DNA from: Paenibacillus sp. PvR098 | GTDB taxonomy: Bacteria > Bacillota > Bacilli > Paenibacillales > NBRC-103111 | Length of the DNA stretch: 64,000 nt | Direction of reading: 5' to 3' | Assembly (NCBI RefSeq): GCF_017833255.1 | Contig: NZ_JAFIBU010000001.1 | Span: 1,798,001-1,862,000, forward strand | Part shown: one piece after another, positions 42,943 through 52,397 of the stretch | Numbering within the stretch: position 1 is the stretch's first letter | How the letters are laid out: each line of letters starts with the position of its first letter | Program-made: the position numbers and the translations under genes | The notes under the pieces: model-generated | Databases searched by the model: none | What the model was told of the DNA's origin: nothing | What the model saw: only the letters and a program-made list of their open reading frames with translations

Positions 42943-45900
42943 CTACAAATGCTCGCTTTTTCCCGCTTTGGCAGCCCTTTGATCCCGCCATTTAGCCAGT
43001 GTCACAAACAAAGAAGGAACCACGATCAACGTCAGTAGGGTGGAGTAGATCAAGCCAGAGATAATGGTGATGCCCATTGGCCGCCAAAGGTTCCCGCCCA
43101 TGATAGTCATCGGAAGCAGTCCGCCGATAGCCGTTGCCGTCGTCAGCAATATGGGCCTCAGTCGGGCCTTCCCCGCCTCCGCCACCGCATCATACAGCGG
43201 AAGTCCACGCTCCCTAGCCTGCTCGATGAATTCAATCAGAATAATCCCGTTCCGCACTACAATCCCCGCCAAGCTGACAAGTCCCATCAATGCCATGAAG
43301 CCTATAGGCGACCCTGTCAGGAACAACCCAATAACTGCTCCTCCGGCAGCCAAGTAAACGGTCGATAGAATCAACAACGGAATGGAAAGAGAATAAAATT
43401 GCATCACCATAATCATGTAAATCAAAAGAAGAACAATGATCGACAGCTTTCCAATCGAAGCAAACGCATCATTACGTTCCTCGTTCTCTCCGCCGAATTC
43501 AACGGAGTAGCCAGCAGGAAGAGGGTACTGTTGAAGCTTGACCTGAAGCTCCTTGACAATCTCCTCCGAGAGCCGATCCTGCGTATAGCTTCGAACCGTC
43601 ATCGTTCGGGTCAAGTTCCGGTGGTGTATGGATTGAATCATTCGGCTTTCCTTGATCTCTCCCAGCTCTCGTATGGCGGCGGTTCCGCCCTGCAGCGCAG
43701 GCACGTACATGTCCTTGATTGTCCCTACAGGATCATGTGATTTCTTATCCGCATACAGCGTCACATCGATGATATTCTTTCCCTTCTGCATCTCCGCAAT
43801 TTCCAGTCCTTCAGTAGCGATACGGAGAGTCATGGAGAGATCCTTCTCGTTCACCCCGTACAGACTCAGCTTCGCCGGATCCGGTTCCACCTCGAATGTG
43901 TTCATATCGGAGCCAACGTCATCCGATACGCTCACCGTACCAGGGATTTCCTTGAGCAGTTCCTGTATATCCGTGGAGATTTGCCGAAGTTGCGGCAGCT
44001 CGGTCCCGCTGATACGCAAAGCGATCGGGGCTCCAACAGGCGGGCCTTGCTCCAGCTCTCGCGGTGTAATTTCCACGTCTGGCGGGAACAACGCCTTGAG
44101 CTCTTCCCTCCACTTGGATACGACTTCTTTCGTTTGGATGACCTTCGGATCAATCTTTACGAACAATTGACCCACATGTGTCCCCGACAAATCAGCTTCG
44201 GAATAATAGAACTTTGGAGTGGAGCGCCCAGCATAAGAAGACACGAAACGCACGCCTGGCTGCTGCTCCACCCAAGCCGCCGCTTTAAACACTGTATATT
44301 CCGTTTCCGAAAACAATCTGCCCTTCGGCAGCTTAAAATCGATTAGCATTTCCTCCTTCTCTGCCGGAGGGAAATACTGTACGCCAAGCAGCGGCAGCAA
44401 ACCGAAGGCGCTTGTTCCCACAAGAAGCGCAGCCATTCCTGTCAGCAGCGGTCTCCTCAAAAATCGGTGAATCTGTTTACCGTACATCTCGCTCAACTGC
44501 TGGATTGGCTTACCTAGGAGACCGGGGGCTGGCTGCTCCTTCATCTCAGAATGTGCCCTCTGGGAAGTGTGCACTGCAAGCGTCCCCGGCGAGCTTCGAC
44601 GCTTAAGCTTACGCTCCGCCACCCATGTACGGAATATCGGGATGATCGTTAAAGACATGGCCATCGACGCGGCCAGCGTAAACGTGATCACAACCGGCAG
44701 CGGACGAATGAAACTGCCGATGTTGCCCTGAAGAAAGAACAGCGGCAGAAAAGCCGCGGCGGTAGCAACCGTCGCTGTCAAGATGGAGATGGCGACATCA
44801 CGGCTTCCTTCAAGCGATGCAGTCCGCGGGTCGTCTCCCAGCTGAAGCCGACGCTGAATGTTATCGTTGACAACGATGGCGTCATCTACCAAAATCCCCA
44901 GAACGATGACAATCGCCACAATGGTGATCTGATTTAAGTCGATCCCCATGAATTCGACGGGGATAAAGCCCACCGTAATGGAAATTGGAATGGCAAGCGC
45001 AACGATCAGTGATGTCCCGAACGTAAGACCAAGCGAACAAACTACGATGACCGCCAAGATCCCAAACATGAGTTCTTTCGAAAGCTCTTTAAACAAGTGA
45101 TCAAGGCTTTCCTTTTGTGTAAATAGTGACTGAAGTTCGACATTCTCCGGAAGCTTCGGCTTTAGCTCCGCCACCTTGTGATCGATCCGCTCTTGCAAAT
45201 CGGGTATATCCGCACCCTTCTCCGCATTAATAACCAAATCCAGCGTCGGTTTTCCGTTATGTAAGATGCTGACTTCCCTTTTCTTCGGCTGAAGCTTAAC
45301 ATCAGCGACATCCCCGATTCTAAGCGTTCTTCCTCCGGGCAATCCGAAAATTTCCGTATTTGCGATATCTTCTGCCGATGTCCATTCCCCGCTCATGTTT
45401 ACAAAATATTGCTTTGTGCCTTTATCGACCATCCCAAGGGGCACACGATTCTGTTTATTCTGGAGCGCCTGCGCGACGATTCCCCATGGCAAACGGAAGG
45501 TATCCAGCTTATCCGTATCCAGCGTAACGGCCACTTCCTGCTCCTGTAAGCCGACGATCTCTACATTGCTGACGCCTTGGATCGTACCGAGCTGTTCTTT
45601 CCACGTTTCCATGGTCAGTCTGAGCGGCTCCAGCTCCTCCGGTGTCTCAACTACAAAATGCAGTATTTGCTCCGCAATCTTACCCAAATCGTCATTCACT
45701 TCCGGCTGATGCGCGTCCTGTGGCAGCTCGCTGACCGCAGATTGCACCTTCTGGCGCAGCGTGTCCCATGCCCTCTGGATATCGGTATCCGCTTTGACCT
45801 CCACCTGAATAACGGATACATTCGCCGATGAAGTGGAGCTGATGACGGAGATATCGCTCATCTCTTTAATTTTATCCTCTAACGGCCGTGTAACGAACTG

Positions 45901-46074
45901 CTCTACTTTTTCCGGGGAGGCTCCAGGATATATCGTTTTGATGACGGCCACCGTCAGATCAATCTCCGGATTTTCCCTTTGTTTCATCGTAACTATATTA
46001 AATATACCAAGCAGCACAGCCATGACAAAGAAAAGCAGCGTCACTTTACGATACTTCAGTATTTTATCGATCAT
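42943..46074 (-). CDS. RND-family efflux transporter (AcrB/SwrC-like)
   Basis: 1043 residues, the full length of AcrB-type pumps. TM1 is at the N-terminus, with two large extracellular loops and the TM4 proton-relay region VIVLGILVDDAIVVNDNIQRRL (Asp-Asp). A second-half TM bundle contains MALMGLVSLAGIVVRNGIILIEFIEQ. It exports drugs, surfactants or lipids using proton motive force. No membrane-fusion adaptor gene is adjacent, as in B. subtilis SwrC. The ATG at 46074 overlaps the TetR stop (ATGA). Confidence 0.93.
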   Translation of the reverse strand: MIDKILKYRKVTLLFFVMAVLLGIFNIVTMKQRENPEIDLTVAVIKTIYPGASPEKVEQFVTRPLEDKIKEMSDISVISSTSSANVSVIQVEVKADTDIQRAWDTLRQKVQSAVSELPQDAHQPEVNDDLGKIAEQILHFVVETPEELEPLRLTMETWKEQLGTIQGVSNVEIVGLQEQEVAVTLDTDKLDTFRLPWGIVAQALQNKQNRVPLGMVDKGTKQYFVNMSGEWTSAEDIANTEIFGLPGGRTLRIGDVADVKLQPKKREVSILHNGKPTLDLVINAEKGADIPDLQERIDHKVAELKPKLPENVELQSLFTQKESLDHLFKELSKELMFGILAVIVVCSLGLTFGTSLIVALAIPISITVGFIPVEFMGIDLNQITIVAIVIVLGILVDDAIVVNDNIQRRLQLGDDPRTASLEGSRDVAISILTATVATAAAFLPLFFLQGNIGSFIRPLPVVITFTLAASMAMSLTIIPIFRTWVAERKLKRRSSPGTLAVHTSQRAHSEMKEQPAPGLLGKPIQQLSEMYGKQIHRFLRRPLLTGMAALLVGTSAFGLLPLLGVQYFPPAEKEEMLIDFKLPKGRLFSETEYTVFKAAAWVEQQPGVRFVSSYAGRSTPKFYYSEADLSGTHVGQLFVKIDPKVIQTKEVVSKWREELKALFPPDVEITPRELEQGPPVGAPIALRISGTELPQLRQISTDIQELLKEIPGTVSVSDDVGSDMNTFEVEPDPAKLSLYGVNEKDLSMTLRIATEGLEIAEMQKGKNIIDVTLYADKKSHDPVGTIKDMYVPALQGGTAAIRELGEIKESRMIQSIHHRNLTRTMTVRSYTQDRLSEEIVKELQVKLQQYPLPAGYSVEFGGENEERNDAFASIGKLSIIVLLLIYMIMVMQFYSLSIPLLILSTVYLAAGGAVIGLFLTGSPIGFMALMGLVSLAGIVVRNGIILIEFIEQARERGLPLYDAVAEAGKARLRPILLTTATAIGGLLPMTIMGGNLWRPMGITIISGLIYSTLLTLIVVPSLFVTLAKWRDQRAAKAGKSEHL

Positions 46075-46670
46075 ACGGCGTTCACATCCGTTCGCGGCTT
46101 GCAATTGATGTTTACGCCGACTAATACCTCTGTGAGCAAGTCGATATGCTCCGATCCGCATTTCTTTTCAATAAACCACTGATAGGCCGCCATCTCCACC
46201 ATGCCGATTTTGGCATATGCAGTCATCTCTAATTGTTCATCAGTGTATCCTGGATAGGCCTGATACTGTGCTAGAATCCCTTTGATGACGGTTGCCATTT
46301 TACCGTAAAAATGTTTAGAGATATCGCCGATTTCTGGTGATGCCGATCCATGCTGATTGATAATGTTCAAAATCGTCCGGTTGTCATAGTAAATAATAAG
46401 CGTTTGTCGGATAATCCGATACAGCATCCGATCCTCAAAGGATCCGTCTGTCTCTGATGACCCTTCTGCCAATGCACCTACAATCTCATCTAAGCATGCT
46501 TCGGCCACATGGCGAAACATATCCTCTTTACTCTTGAAATAAAGATAAAATGTTCCCTTCGCCATCCCTGCATCCTGCACGATATCCGATATTTTCGTAC
46601 TGTGATACCCTTTTTCTTCAAAAAGCTTAAGCGCCGATTCGATGATTTTGTCACGCTTGTCTGCCCCCAC
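46071..46670 (-). CDS. TetR-family transcriptional regulator
   Basis: 199 residues. N-terminal helix-turn-helix: IIESALKLFEEKGYHSTKISDIVQDAGMAKGTFYLYFKSKED. A ligand-binding helical domain follows. The start is GTG at 46670 behind GGGGGGAG. It is translationally coupled to the RND pump (4-nt overlap), so it very likely represses its own operon and responds to pump substrates. The 50-bp palindrome at 46721 is the obvious operator. Confidence 0.92.
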   Translation of the reverse strand: MGADKRDKIIESALKLFEEKGYHSTKISDIVQDAGMAKGTFYLYFKSKEDMFRHVAEACLDEIVGALAEGSSETDGSFEDRMLYRIIRQTLIIYYDNRTILNIINQHGSASPEIGDISKHFYGKMATVIKGILAQYQAYPGYTDEQLEMTAYAKIGMVEMAAYQWFIEKKCGSEHIDLLTEVLVGVNINCKPRTDVNAV

Positions 46671-46720
46671 AAAGCTCCCCCCTATAATGAACTGAACTTA
46701 TTTAATCATTCTGTTAACCA

Positions 46721-46770
46721 CATGCTATTATCATTATGACTGACTGGTCAGTCATAATGATAATAGCATG
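46721..46770. promoter_or_regulatory. Perfect 50-bp palindrome, probable TetR operator
   Basis: 24-bp arms match without a mismatch around a central TG. The core TGACTGAC-TG-GTCAGTCA is a typical TetR/AcrR-type operator; the outer arms are AT-rich. It lies 51 bp upstream of the TetR start codon. Confidence 0.8.
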
Positions 46771-46834
46771 ATTTACCAGCCATTTCAATAATGGTTTTTA
46801 GCAGGAAATTCTTCTGGATACAAATCAGCACAAA

Positions 46835-46870
46835 CAAAAAACCAGCCTCGGCAGGTGCCGAATGGCTGGT
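46835..46870 (-). terminator. Terminator of the citZ-icd-mdh group
   Basis: ACCAGCC pairs with GGCTGGT, with an inner CGGC/GCCG stem. On the minus strand a T-tract follows. Confidence 0.82.
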
Positions 46871-46887
46871 CTTAGTTATTAGCAAAA

Positions 46888-47829
46888 TTAGCCGGTTACG
46901 ACTTTAATGACATTGCGTACGGAATCAGCGGATTTGTCCAACGCCGCTTTCTCTTCCGGAAGCAGTTCCAGTTCAAATACTTTCTCGATGCCGTTGCCGC
47001 CAAGAAGCGTCGGAACGCCCATGAACAGGTTGTCATATCCGTACTCGCCTTGAAGCAGAGCAATAGAAGGAATAATACGTTTCTTGTCTTTAAGAATCGC
47101 TTCTGTCATTTGCACGAGCGATGCCGCCGGTGCATAGTAAGCAGAACCGTTGCCAAGCAGATTGACGATTTCGCCACCGCCGGTACGTGTACGCTTCACG
47201 ATAGCTTCGATGCGATCAGCAGGGATCAGCTTCTCAATAGGAATACCGCCTACGTTAGAGTAACGAACGAGAGGTACCATATCGTCACCGTGACCGCCAA
47301 GCACGAAGCCGCGAACGTCTTCAACCGACACGCTCAGTTCTTGTGCGATGAATGTGCAATAACGTGCTGTATCCAGAACACCGGATTGACCAATAACGCG
47401 GTTTTTCGGGAAACCAAGTGTCTCGAATGCAACATAAGTCATTGCATCTACCGGGTTGCTGAGAATAATAACGATCGATTCCGGGCTAGTTCTTTTGACG
47501 TTCTCACAAACCGACTTCACAATGCCGGCATTCGTATTGACGAGGTCGTCACGGCTCATGCCCGGCTTACGAGCAATCCCTGCCGTAATGATCACAACAT
47601 CCGAATTACTCGAATCATCATAGTTGGAAGTACCGATGATATTAGAGTCAAATCCTTGTACAGGAGAAGCCTCCATCATATCCAGTGCTTTTCCTTTTGT
47701 CGGGTTCTCAAGCTGAGGGATGTCCAGCAGCACCACGTCGCCAAGTTCTTTTTGAGCCAGCATAAGCGCCGTAGTCGCACCTGTGAAGCCTGCGCCTACA
47801 ACAGTAATCTTTTTGCGTTGAATCGCCAT
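46888..47829 (-). CDS. mdh: Malate dehydrogenase
   Basis: 313 residues. NAD-binding [17 protein letters not shown], Asp35 for NAD, substrate Arg in [13 protein letters not shown] and catalytic His in [16 protein letters not shown]. It is of the LDH-like MDH type found in Bacillus. It oxidises malate to oxaloacetate. GGGAGG precedes the ATG. Last gene of citZ-icd-mdh. Confidence 0.97.
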   Translation of the reverse strand: MAIQRKKITVVGAGFTGATTALMLAQKELGDVVLLDIPQLENPTKGKALDMMEASPVQGFDSNIIGTSNYDDSSNSDVVIITAGIARKPGMSRDDLVNTNAGIVKSVCENVKRTSPESIVIILSNPVDAMTYVAFETLGFPKNRVIGQSGVLDTARYCTFIAQELSVSVEDVRGFVLGGHGDDMVPLVRYSNVGGIPIEKLIPADRIEAIVKRTRTGGGEIVNLLGNGSAYYAPAASLVQMTEAILKDKKRIIPSIALLQGEYGYDNLFMGVPTLLGGNGIEKVFELELLPEEKAALDKSADSVRNVIKVVTG

Positions 47830-47916
47830 GATATATTGCCTCCCAAAATTTTAGGTATTGGTTAGTAATTTCATTCCATAGCTGTGATATCGCATTCCAA
47901 GGGATAACCCCCCGAG

Positions 47917-47937
47917 ATCCCCCTTAAGAAGGGGGAT
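47917..47937. terminator. Hairpin between icd and mdh
   Basis: Perfect 9-bp arms ATCCCCCTT and AAGGGGGAT with a 3-nt loop and no T-run. It is more likely a partial terminator or RNA processing/stability element than a full stop. Confidence 0.5.
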
Positions 47938-47954
47938 ATAGAGGCTTGACCGCT

Positions 47955-49250
47955 CTAGAAATTTTTGATAATCTCATCCGCAAACGCCGAGCATTTCACT
48001 TCGGTTGCGCCTTCCATCAAACGTGCAAAATCGTAAGTAACCGTTTTGTTGTTAATTGCAGTTTCCATGCCTTTGTAAATCAGTTCAGCCGCTTCAAGCC
48101 AGCCCAAGTGCTCAAGCATCATGACGCCGGACAGAATAACAGAGCCTGGATTTACTACGTCGAGACCTGCATATTTCGGAGCTGTACCATGCGTTGCTTC
48201 GAAGATCGCATGACCTGTAACATAGTTAATGTTTGCGCCTGGAGCGATACCGATTCCGCCTACTTGGGCAGCCAGTGCATCGGACAGGTAGTCACCGTTC
48301 AGGTTCAGCGTAGCGATGACGTCAAAATCGGTCGGACGGGTCAATACTTGTTGCAATGCGATATCCGCAATCGCGTCTTTTACGATGATTTTGCCAGCAG
48401 CTTCAGCGTCTTTTTGTGCTTTGTTTGCTGCATCTGTGCCTTGCTCTTCTTTAATTTTATCGTACTGCGCCCATGTGAAGGTTTTGTCACCAAACTCCTG
48501 TTCTGCAAGCTCGTAGCCCCAGTTTTTGAACGCACCCTCAGTGAACTTCATGATATTTCCTTTATGAACCAAAGTCACGGTCTTGCGGTTATGCTCAATA
48601 GCATATTCGATCGCCGCACGAACCAGACGCTTGGAGCCCTCGGAGGAAACCGGCTTGATACCGATACCGGACGTTTCCGGGAAACGGATCTTGTTTACAC
48701 CCATTTCGTTCTTCAGGAACGCGAGTACTTTTTTCACTTCGTCAGAGCCTGCAGCCCACTCGATACCTGCATAGATGTCCTCTGTGTTCTCGCGGAAAAT
48801 GACCATATCCACAAGCTCAGGACGTTTCACTGGGGAAGGAACGCCATTGAAATAGCGGACCGGACGGGAGCAAACGTACAGATCCAGCTCTTGACGAAGA
48901 GCTACGTTCAGGGAACGGATACCTCCGCCGATCGGCGTAGTCAAAGGTCCTTTAATCGCAACAATGTATTCGCGAATAGCTGTAAGCGTATCGGCTGGCA
49001 GCCAGTTGTTAAATTTATTGAAGGCTTTCTCTCCGGCAAATACTTCGTACCATGCGATTTTCTTCTCGCCTTTGTATGCTTTCTCAACCGCAGAGTCCAG
49101 CACTCGCTTAGATGCTGTCCAAATGTCCGGACCAATACCGTCGCCTTCGATGAAAGGAATAATCGGGTTGTTTGGAACGTTTAATTTACCATTCGTGATC
49201 GTGATGCGCTCGCCCTCTGTCGGCTGTGTATATTGTTCGAATTGTGCCAT
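47955..49250 (-). CDS. icd: Isocitrate dehydrogenase (NADP+)
   Basis: 431 residues. Signature parts: [13 protein letters not shown], the substrate loop [31 protein letters not shown] and the metal-binding region [26 protein letters not shown] specificity is inferred from overall similarity to Bacillus Icd. GAGGAGG precedes the ATG. It lies between citZ and mdh. Confidence 0.97.
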   Translation of the reverse strand: MAQFEQYTQPTEGERITITNGKLNVPNNPIIPFIEGDGIGPDIWTASKRVLDSAVEKAYKGEKKIAWYEVFAGEKAFNKFNNWLPADTLTAIREYIVAIKGPLTTPIGGGIRSLNVALRQELDLYVCSRPVRYFNGVPSPVKRPELVDMVIFRENTEDIYAGIEWAAGSDEVKKVLAFLKNEMGVNKIRFPETSGIGIKPVSSEGSKRLVRAAIEYAIEHNRKTVTLVHKGNIMKFTEGAFKNWGYELAEQEFGDKTFTWAQYDKIKEEQGTDAANKAQKDAEAAGKIIVKDAIADIALQQVLTRPTDFDVIATLNLNGDYLSDALAAQVGGIGIAPGANINYVTGHAIFEATHGTAPKYAGLDVVNPGSVILSGVMMLEHLGWLEAAELIYKGMETAINNKTVTYDFARLMEGATEVKCSAFADEIIKNF

Positions 49251-49415
49251 GGATATGTAAACCTCCTCGTAAAATTGGAGTCAGTTTGCACTGACCCTAG
49301 GAATTAGGGATACCCTCAAAAATATACGGGAGCCGCGGCACTTGCCCCGAGCCTTGATTAAGGTCGAGATGGAAGAGCCGCAGCAGCCCGACTAGGTAAC
49401 TAAAATCTGCACTAA
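49251..49415. other. citZ-icd spacer
   Basis: 165 bp with several short GC-rich inverted segments but no clean terminator or promoter that I can support. Confidence 0.4.
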
Positions 49416-50528
49416 TTAACGCTGCTCGATCGGAACGAACGCTTGATGCGAAGGACCCGTGTATTCAGCACGCGGACGGATTAGACGGTTGTTGTCATAC
49501 TGCTCGAGAATATGAGCTGTCCAACCGGACGTACGGCTGATCGCAAAAATTGGAGTAAACAGGTCACGCGGAATTTCCAGTGACGTGTATACCGATGCGG
49601 AGTAGAAATCTACGTTTGGTTTCAGACCTTTTTGACCTGTAACCATTTCTTCGATTTGAATGGACATGTCGTACCAGTTCATATTGTTTGTAATTTTACC
49701 CAATTCCTGAGACATCTTCTGAAGATGCTTCGCACGCGGATCGCCATTTTTGTAAACGCGATGACCAAAGCCCATAACCTTTTCTTTGTTATTCAGCTTC
49801 TCTGTGATATAGGCTGTAACGTTATCAGCTGTACCGATTTCCTCCAGCATCGCCATAACTGCCTCATTTGCTCCGCCGTGCAGAGGTCCTTTGAGCGCAC
49901 CGATCGCTGAAGTAACACCAGAATAAATATCGGAGAGAGTAGCAACTGTAACGCGAGCCGCAAAAGTGGAAGCGTTCAGCTCATGGTCAGCGTGGAGCAC
50001 AAGAGCTTTGTCCAACGCTTCAACAGCAATTTTTTCCGGATTTTTGCCAGTCAGCATGTATAGGAAGTTCTCGGCAATAGAAACGCCAGCCTTCGGAGCG
50101 ATTGGCTCCTTTCCTTCACGAATACGTGCAAATGCGGCAATGATCGTTGGGAGTTGAGCCTGCAGCTTGATCGCCTTATGCAGGTTGGACTCCTTGCTCA
50201 TATCATTTGCTTCTGCATCGTACAGAGCCAAGCTGGACACGGCGCTGCGCAGAGCAGCCATAGAATTAACGTCTTCCGGATACAGCTTGATTTGGCTAAT
50301 GATTTCGGCCGGAACCGAAGCGTTATCGCTCAAATCTTTTAGCAAACCGTCCAGTTCGGAGCGATTAGGAAGCTTGCCATACCATAACAAATATACGACC
50401 TCTTCGAATGTTGCATTCTCCGCTAGGTCGTCAATATTGAAACCGCGATAGGTAAGTACACCGTCAATAATGGAGCTAACGGAAGAGGTTGTGGCTACAA
50501 TTCCTTCCAATCCTTTGGTAGCAGTCAA
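49416..50528 (-). CDS. citZ: Citrate synthase
   Basis: 370 residues. Catalytic His in LKGPLHGGANEAV and GFGHRVYKNGDPRA, Asp region in NVDFYSASVY. It condenses oxaloacetate and acetyl-CoA. The start TTG at 50528 was chosen because AGGAGAG lies 6 nt upstream and it yields the canonical (M)TATKGLEGIVATTSSVSS; a GTG ten codons earlier overlaps no ribosome binding site. Confidence 0.96.
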   Translation of the reverse strand: MTATKGLEGIVATTSSVSSIIDGVLTYRGFNIDDLAENATFEEVVYLLWYGKLPNRSELDGLLKDLSDNASVPAEIISQIKLYPEDVNSMAALRSAVSSLALYDAEANDMSKESNLHKAIKLQAQLPTIIAAFARIREGKEPIAPKAGVSIAENFLYMLTGKNPEKIAVEALDKALVLHADHELNASTFAARVTVATLSDIYSGVTSAIGALKGPLHGGANEAVMAMLEEIGTADNVTAYITEKLNNKEKVMGFGHRVYKNGDPRAKHLQKMSQELGKITNNMNWYDMSIQIEEMVTGQKGLKPNVDFYSASVYTSLEIPRDLFTPIFAISRTSGWTAHILEQYDNNRLIRPRAEYTGPSHQAFVPIEQR

Positions 50529-50855
50529 GATAATCTCTCCTTTTGCGTTCAATTTCACATAAGTCTAATATAAAGGATTTACCTAGCGATGTGAACAAAT
50601 TTAGACATAAAAGTTCATTATCAGTACAATAAGAAAAACTTCTTTCGATGAAAGATCGAGATGAATACCCGTGTTTAACGGAAATATTATCGTTTTCAAA
50701 GCTGGAGAAAACGGTCCCTGTAAAAGCATTTCTTAACCATTGTAAATTTATTCTTCAAAGTTTTGCAGGCGGAGCAAACGATGATAAAATAGATGTAATC
50801 TTTTGCTTACCAAATCAAGTCTTGCTCCGGCAAAACTCTTTAGGAGGAGAAAGCC
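50529..50855. other. citZ-ppx divergent intergenic region
   Basis: It must contain promoters for citZ (-) and ppx (+). A + frame from 50648 runs on into ppx in another frame but has no ribosome binding site. No operator or riboswitch could be recognised. Confidence 0.5.
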
Positions 50856-52397
50856 ATGAACAACAGCCGAAGAATCGGCATCATCGACATCGGTTCCAAC
50901 TCCATCCGCTTAGCCATCTATGAGCTACATGACTCCGGGGCCTACCAGGTCATCGGCGAATTCAAAGAATCCGCCCGGTTAAGTCAGCGGATCGGACCTG
51001 ACGGGGCGCTGCCTCCCGCGGAAATCCAAAACATCGTGCGTATGCTGACGCACTTTAAACGCATCTGTCACGCTCATGGGGTAACCCATTATCGCGCGGC
51101 CGCCACAGCTGCCATACGCAACGCTTCGAACGCTCAGCAAATTGCAGAGGCTTTGTCCAAGCATAGCGGCTTTCACGTTGAAATTTTGTCCGGGAAGGAT
51201 GAAGCCCGACTCGGTTTTCTTGGCATGATGCAAACCATGGACATAACCGATGGCTTTCTAGTCGATATCGGAGGCGGCAGCACGGAAATCAGCCTGTTTC
51301 GCGACCGAAAATTGCTTCAGAGCGTCTCATTCCCATTCGGCGCGGTAAATACGACCCGCAGGTTCGCTCCGGGCGGCGAGTTTCAGTCAGACCAGCTTAA
51401 CGCTATCCGGCAAATGGTACTACAGGCACTCTCCGAGCAGCCATGGATCAGCAAGTCCCCCGGACTTCCGCTCGTTGGTCTTGGGGGAGGCGTCCGAACG
51501 CTTAGTAAAATCGACCAACGCAAGCGTAAATATTCACTGCCCATCACCCATAATTACGTCCTCTCCTCTGCCGATATGGACGAACTGGCCATATGGTTAC
51601 CAAGCTTACCGGCGGAGAGGCGTAAGAAAGTTGACGGTCTCTCCAAAGACCGTTACGATATCATCGTTCCCGGTCTGATCATCCTGCAAACGATTTTTCA
51701 GACAACAGGCGCAATGCATTACGTCGTGAGCGGGGCCGGCCTACGGGACGGACTCTTTTTCGAAAGCTTTTGCCCCCCCGATTCAGGGCATGTACATATC
51801 GCAGAACGCAGTGCCGACCATTTCCTAAGCTTGCATTCGACGGCTCCTGCAGCCCATATCGCTCGTGTAAAAGAAACCGCTTTGAAGCTTTTTGACGTCT
51901 TGGCTCAAGCTCAGGCTCATCATTACGATTCAAGGCAGAGGCTTTGCCTAAGTATTGCCGCTAGGCTGTATCGGATCGGCGCTTCCTTACAATATTACCA
52001 ATTTCCCAAGCATACGTTCCATATGATTGCGCACACACGAATCGATGGGCTGTCCCATCGCGAACTGCTTTCCTGCGCTCTTATCGCAACATACAAAGCA
52101 AAGAACAGAACCCAGCACGCTGTGCTGCAGTATAAAGATATTATTTCAGATTCTGACGTTGAGCAAATCTGGAAACTGGGAACCTTAGTGCGACTGGCCA
52201 TCGCGCTCGATGCCAGTGAAACGAATGCCCTTGAGCTTGAATCCGCAACCGTCGAAGGCTCTTCGATGAACCTGCACCTGAAAAGAAAACACGACCCCTC
52301 TGCCGAATACAGGGAGGTCGAGGGACTGCAAAAGGAATTCAAAAAAATATGGGGTCTTCAGCTTACGTTTCAAGAAAAGTCGTTTTCCACGACCTGA
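50856..52397 (+). CDS. ppx: Ppx/GppA-family exopolyphosphatase
   Basis: 513 residues. ASKHA-type phosphate motifs GIIDIGSNSIRLAIYE and FLVDIGGGSTEISLF, the catalytic Glu region YRAAATAAIRNASN, and a C-terminal HD-like helical domain. It releases phosphate from polyphosphate or hydrolyses pppGpp. TTAGGAGGAG precedes the ATG. It converges on ppk with a 35-bp overlap of the two 3' ends. Confidence 0.94.
   Translation: MNNSRRIGIIDIGSNSIRLAIYELHDSGAYQVIGEFKESARLSQRIGPDGALPPAEIQNIVRMLTHFKRICHAHGVTHYRAAATAAIRNASNAQQIAEALSKHSGFHVEILSGKDEARLGFLGMMQTMDITDGFLVDIGGGSTEISLFRDRKLLQSVSFPFGAVNTTRRFAPGGEFQSDQLNAIRQMVLQALSEQPWISKSPGLPLVGLGGGVRTLSKIDQRKRKYSLPITHNYVLSSADMDELAIWLPSLPAERRKKVDGLSKDRYDIIVPGLIILQTIFQTTGAMHYVVSGAGLRDGLFFESFCPPDSGHVHIAERSADHFLSLHSTAPAAHIARVKETALKLFDVLAQAQAHHYDSRQRLCLSIAARLYRIGASLQYYQFPKHTFHMIAHTRIDGLSHRELLSCALIATYKAKNRTQHAVLQYKDIISDSDVEQIWKLGTLVRLAIALDASETNALELESATVEGSSMNLHLKRKHDPSAEYREVEGLQKEFKKIWGLQLTFQEKSFSTT

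Noticed and set aside
42822-46161. Longer versions of the RND and neighbouring genes starting inside upstream genes
   Set aside because: The N-terminal extensions (for example 29 codons before 46074) lie in the TetR coding region and are not part of the RND family; the coupled ATG fits better.
47946-49184. 412-codon open frame antisense to icd
   Set aside because: A shadow frame with no ribosome binding site and no domain; icd on the other strand is certain.
50648-50923. 91-codon frame upstream of ppx
   Set aside because: It runs into ppx in another frame and has no ribosome binding site.
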